From positions 496,001-560,000 of the forward strand of contig VXCM01000496.1 of assembly GCA_014773175.1 (NCBI GenBank): a DNA stretch of 64,000 nt, in the 5' to 3' direction. Both the position numbers and the translations under genes were made by a program. The notes beneath the pieces are model-generated. The model was not told the origin of the DNA and did not search any database. It was given only the letters and a program-made list of their open reading frames with translations. The number at the start of each line of letters is the position of its first letter. Within the stretch, counting starts at the first letter, position 1. Below, one piece after another: positions 62,536 through 64,000 of this stretch. Source of the stretch: Lucifuga dentata (taxonomy: Eukaryota > Chordata > Actinopteri > Ophidiiformes > Bythitidae).

Positions 62536-62668
62536 TTTGTTTTTTGTTCTTTTTTTTTGTTTTTTTTTTTGACCTTAGGAAGTCATTGAGAAATCACACA
62601 GNTTTGTTTTTTGTTCTTTTTTTTTGTTTTTTTTTTTGACCTTAGGAAGTCATTGAGAAATCACACAG
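62536..62668. other. assembly duplication around a single N
   Basis: 66 bp repeated exactly on both sides of the N at 62602. Confidence 0.95.
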
Positions 62669-63757
62669 CTGTCCACAGAGTGATGTGTATTAACCTGGGG
62701 GGTTTGCCTCCGACTGTAGCTGTGTCAGCTGTTAATAGATGTTGTGTTCCATTTTGCCGCAGAAACAGCTGATGTATGAGCCTGACACTGCAGGCCGGTC
62801 ACCCATCCATCAGAGTCGGCTGACCAAGGAGGCAAAACAAAAATGGGACAGAATCGCAGCAACCCGCTGACTTCATCTGGCGATACTGAAGGATAATCAG
62901 GCTGAAAATACAGCTGACTGAGGTATACATATAGAGCGTAAAACTTAACCTCCTGATCTACTCACAAGTCACCTGTTGCATCAACATTTCAGTTTGTGCT
63001 AAAATAGTCAATCATCATAAAATAAACCACTGACTGTTTTGATAATCATTAAGTTGTTTTAGATGTGTGAATGCAGAGCTGTGTTATAAACATAAAAATC
63101 CCCACTTAACCTCATCAAAATAATTACACATACTGGTTGGCACCTTCATCGCTAAAGAAATGGAATGAAGCTTTTAGCTTTTTTCAGGAAGCAAAGCTTT
63201 TATCATCAGGTTGAGAAGTAATACAAATCAATTAACCAGCACTGTTGCAAGAAAAGCCTGTGGGATTATGCAAAGGCAAAGTGCCTGGAATTAGTCTGCT
63301 TTCTCTTTTCAGGTTTCATTAGATTGAAAATCTATTCTTGTGCACATTAGGGGAGCTTGTCATTTTATTCGCTGTTCCAATAGTTCAAAGGTCATAAATG
63401 GTCATAAAACACATTCTTTTTTTTCCTGCTGTCTAGTTTGTCAGGTAAACAAGCAGGAAGTGTCCTGACCTTATCCCACTGATGTCCCAAATGCAACAAA
63501 GCAAGATATAGAGCTGATAAACCTACAGTATTTCACAACCTTTCCATACTTTATCTAGCTCTAGTTTCTAGGTTCATCAAAAATGTAGTCACTCTCGCAT
63601 AATGACACCATTCAATGTCCACTGAAAAGTGATAAAAGACAGTTACAATGTTTGAAATGCTGGAATTGTTTTATCATTCAGTAATTTATGCTGTTCTATT
63701 CTGGGAACAGCAGTGACATGGCTGCCAGCCTCAACTGCAGCCAAGGTGAGCTGGGCA

Positions 63758-63880
63758 CCTTAAGCTGCCATAAAGTCGGGTCGTTATGGCTGCAAGACAC
63801 CAGATCCCAGGCTAGGTANCCTTAAGCTGCCATAAAGTCGGGTCGTTATGGCTGCAAGACACCAGATCCCAGGCTAGGTA
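63758..63880. other. assembly duplication around a single N
   Basis: 61 bp repeated exactly on both sides of the N at 63819. Confidence 0.95.
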
Positions 63881-64000
63881 ACCTAGCCGGGGGTGTTCTC
63901 CTCTGAGGTCTATCTGAATTAATCATGGCTGAACAGCCAAGCAGCCGCTGGGCCATAACACGGCACAAACAAGGCTCTGTAATCTCTATGGAGAACAACA

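Larger units (their letters stand above)
60337..64000 (-). other. lrba: lrba intron upstream of w1 (partial)
   Basis: 3.7 kb. No exon for the N-terminal residues was found. It holds an alternating purine-pyrimidine GTGCGCAT tract (60557-60630), a GT repeat (61509-61532), a poly-A run (62236-62260) and two single-N duplications (62536-62668, 63758-63880). 61930-62230 is an AT-rich unique block resembling conserved non-coding DNA. Confidence 0.8.

Noticed and set aside
1..64000. Bacterial-type systems such as CRISPR arrays, operons or phage islands
   Set aside because: The window is vertebrate intron-rich DNA; its repeats are microsatellites and transposons.

Overview
The window is vertebrate nuclear DNA, most likely from a ray-finned (teleost) fish. 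The genes have many short, phase-compatible exons with GT-AG introns. The introns carry GA, CA, TAGA and AAG microsatellites, a tRNA-headed SINE of a type common in fish, Tc1/mariner relics and a 5'-truncated LINE tail. I cannot name the species.

One gene explains all the coding sequence I can recognise: lrba (LPS-responsive beige-like anchor protein, BEACH family, paralogue of neurobeachin). It lies on the minus strand and runs off both ends of the window. I placed 34 consecutive coding exons, from 60336 down to 7128. Every junction keeps phase, and together they make one uninterrupted reading frame of 5877 nt (1959 codons). The frame covers the N-terminal armadillo-like part, the laminin-G/concanavalin-like domain, the DUF4704-type solenoid, a 1437-bp acidic low-complexity exon (33406-34842), the conserved middle region and the start of the segment before PH-BEACH. 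The first coding exon lies beyond 64000, and the PH-BEACH, BEACH and WD40 exons lie below position 1.

Layout, high to low coordinate (5' to 3' of the gene): 64000-60337 is an upstream intron. From 60336 to 41270 come exons 1-20 (N-terminal solenoid and lectin-like domain). 41269-34843 is a 6.4-kb intron. 34842 is the start of the big acidic exon. From 33299 to 28101 come exons 22-28 (conserved middle region). From 22348 to 18960 come exons 29-32, and at 8925-7128 exons 33-34. A 10.0-kb intron lies between exons 32 and 33, and at least 7.1 kb of intron follows exon 34.

The assembly has 13 single-N joins, several flanked by exact 61-66 bp duplicates or by doubled poly-A runs. These look like unmerged contig ends; one duplicates the 3' edge of exon 30. 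There are also a 213-N gap and a 10-N gap, both next to GA repeats.

I found no new biological system. The most interesting signals are splicing-related: two GC-AG introns with the same CAG|GCAAGT donor, one of which also has a TG-repeat acceptor; a 117-bp intron that is open in frame; and a tandem CAG-CAG acceptor. Several small transposons with visible terminal repeats, a LINE nested inside an older repeat, and intronic stretches that look like conserved non-coding DNA are also worth checking.
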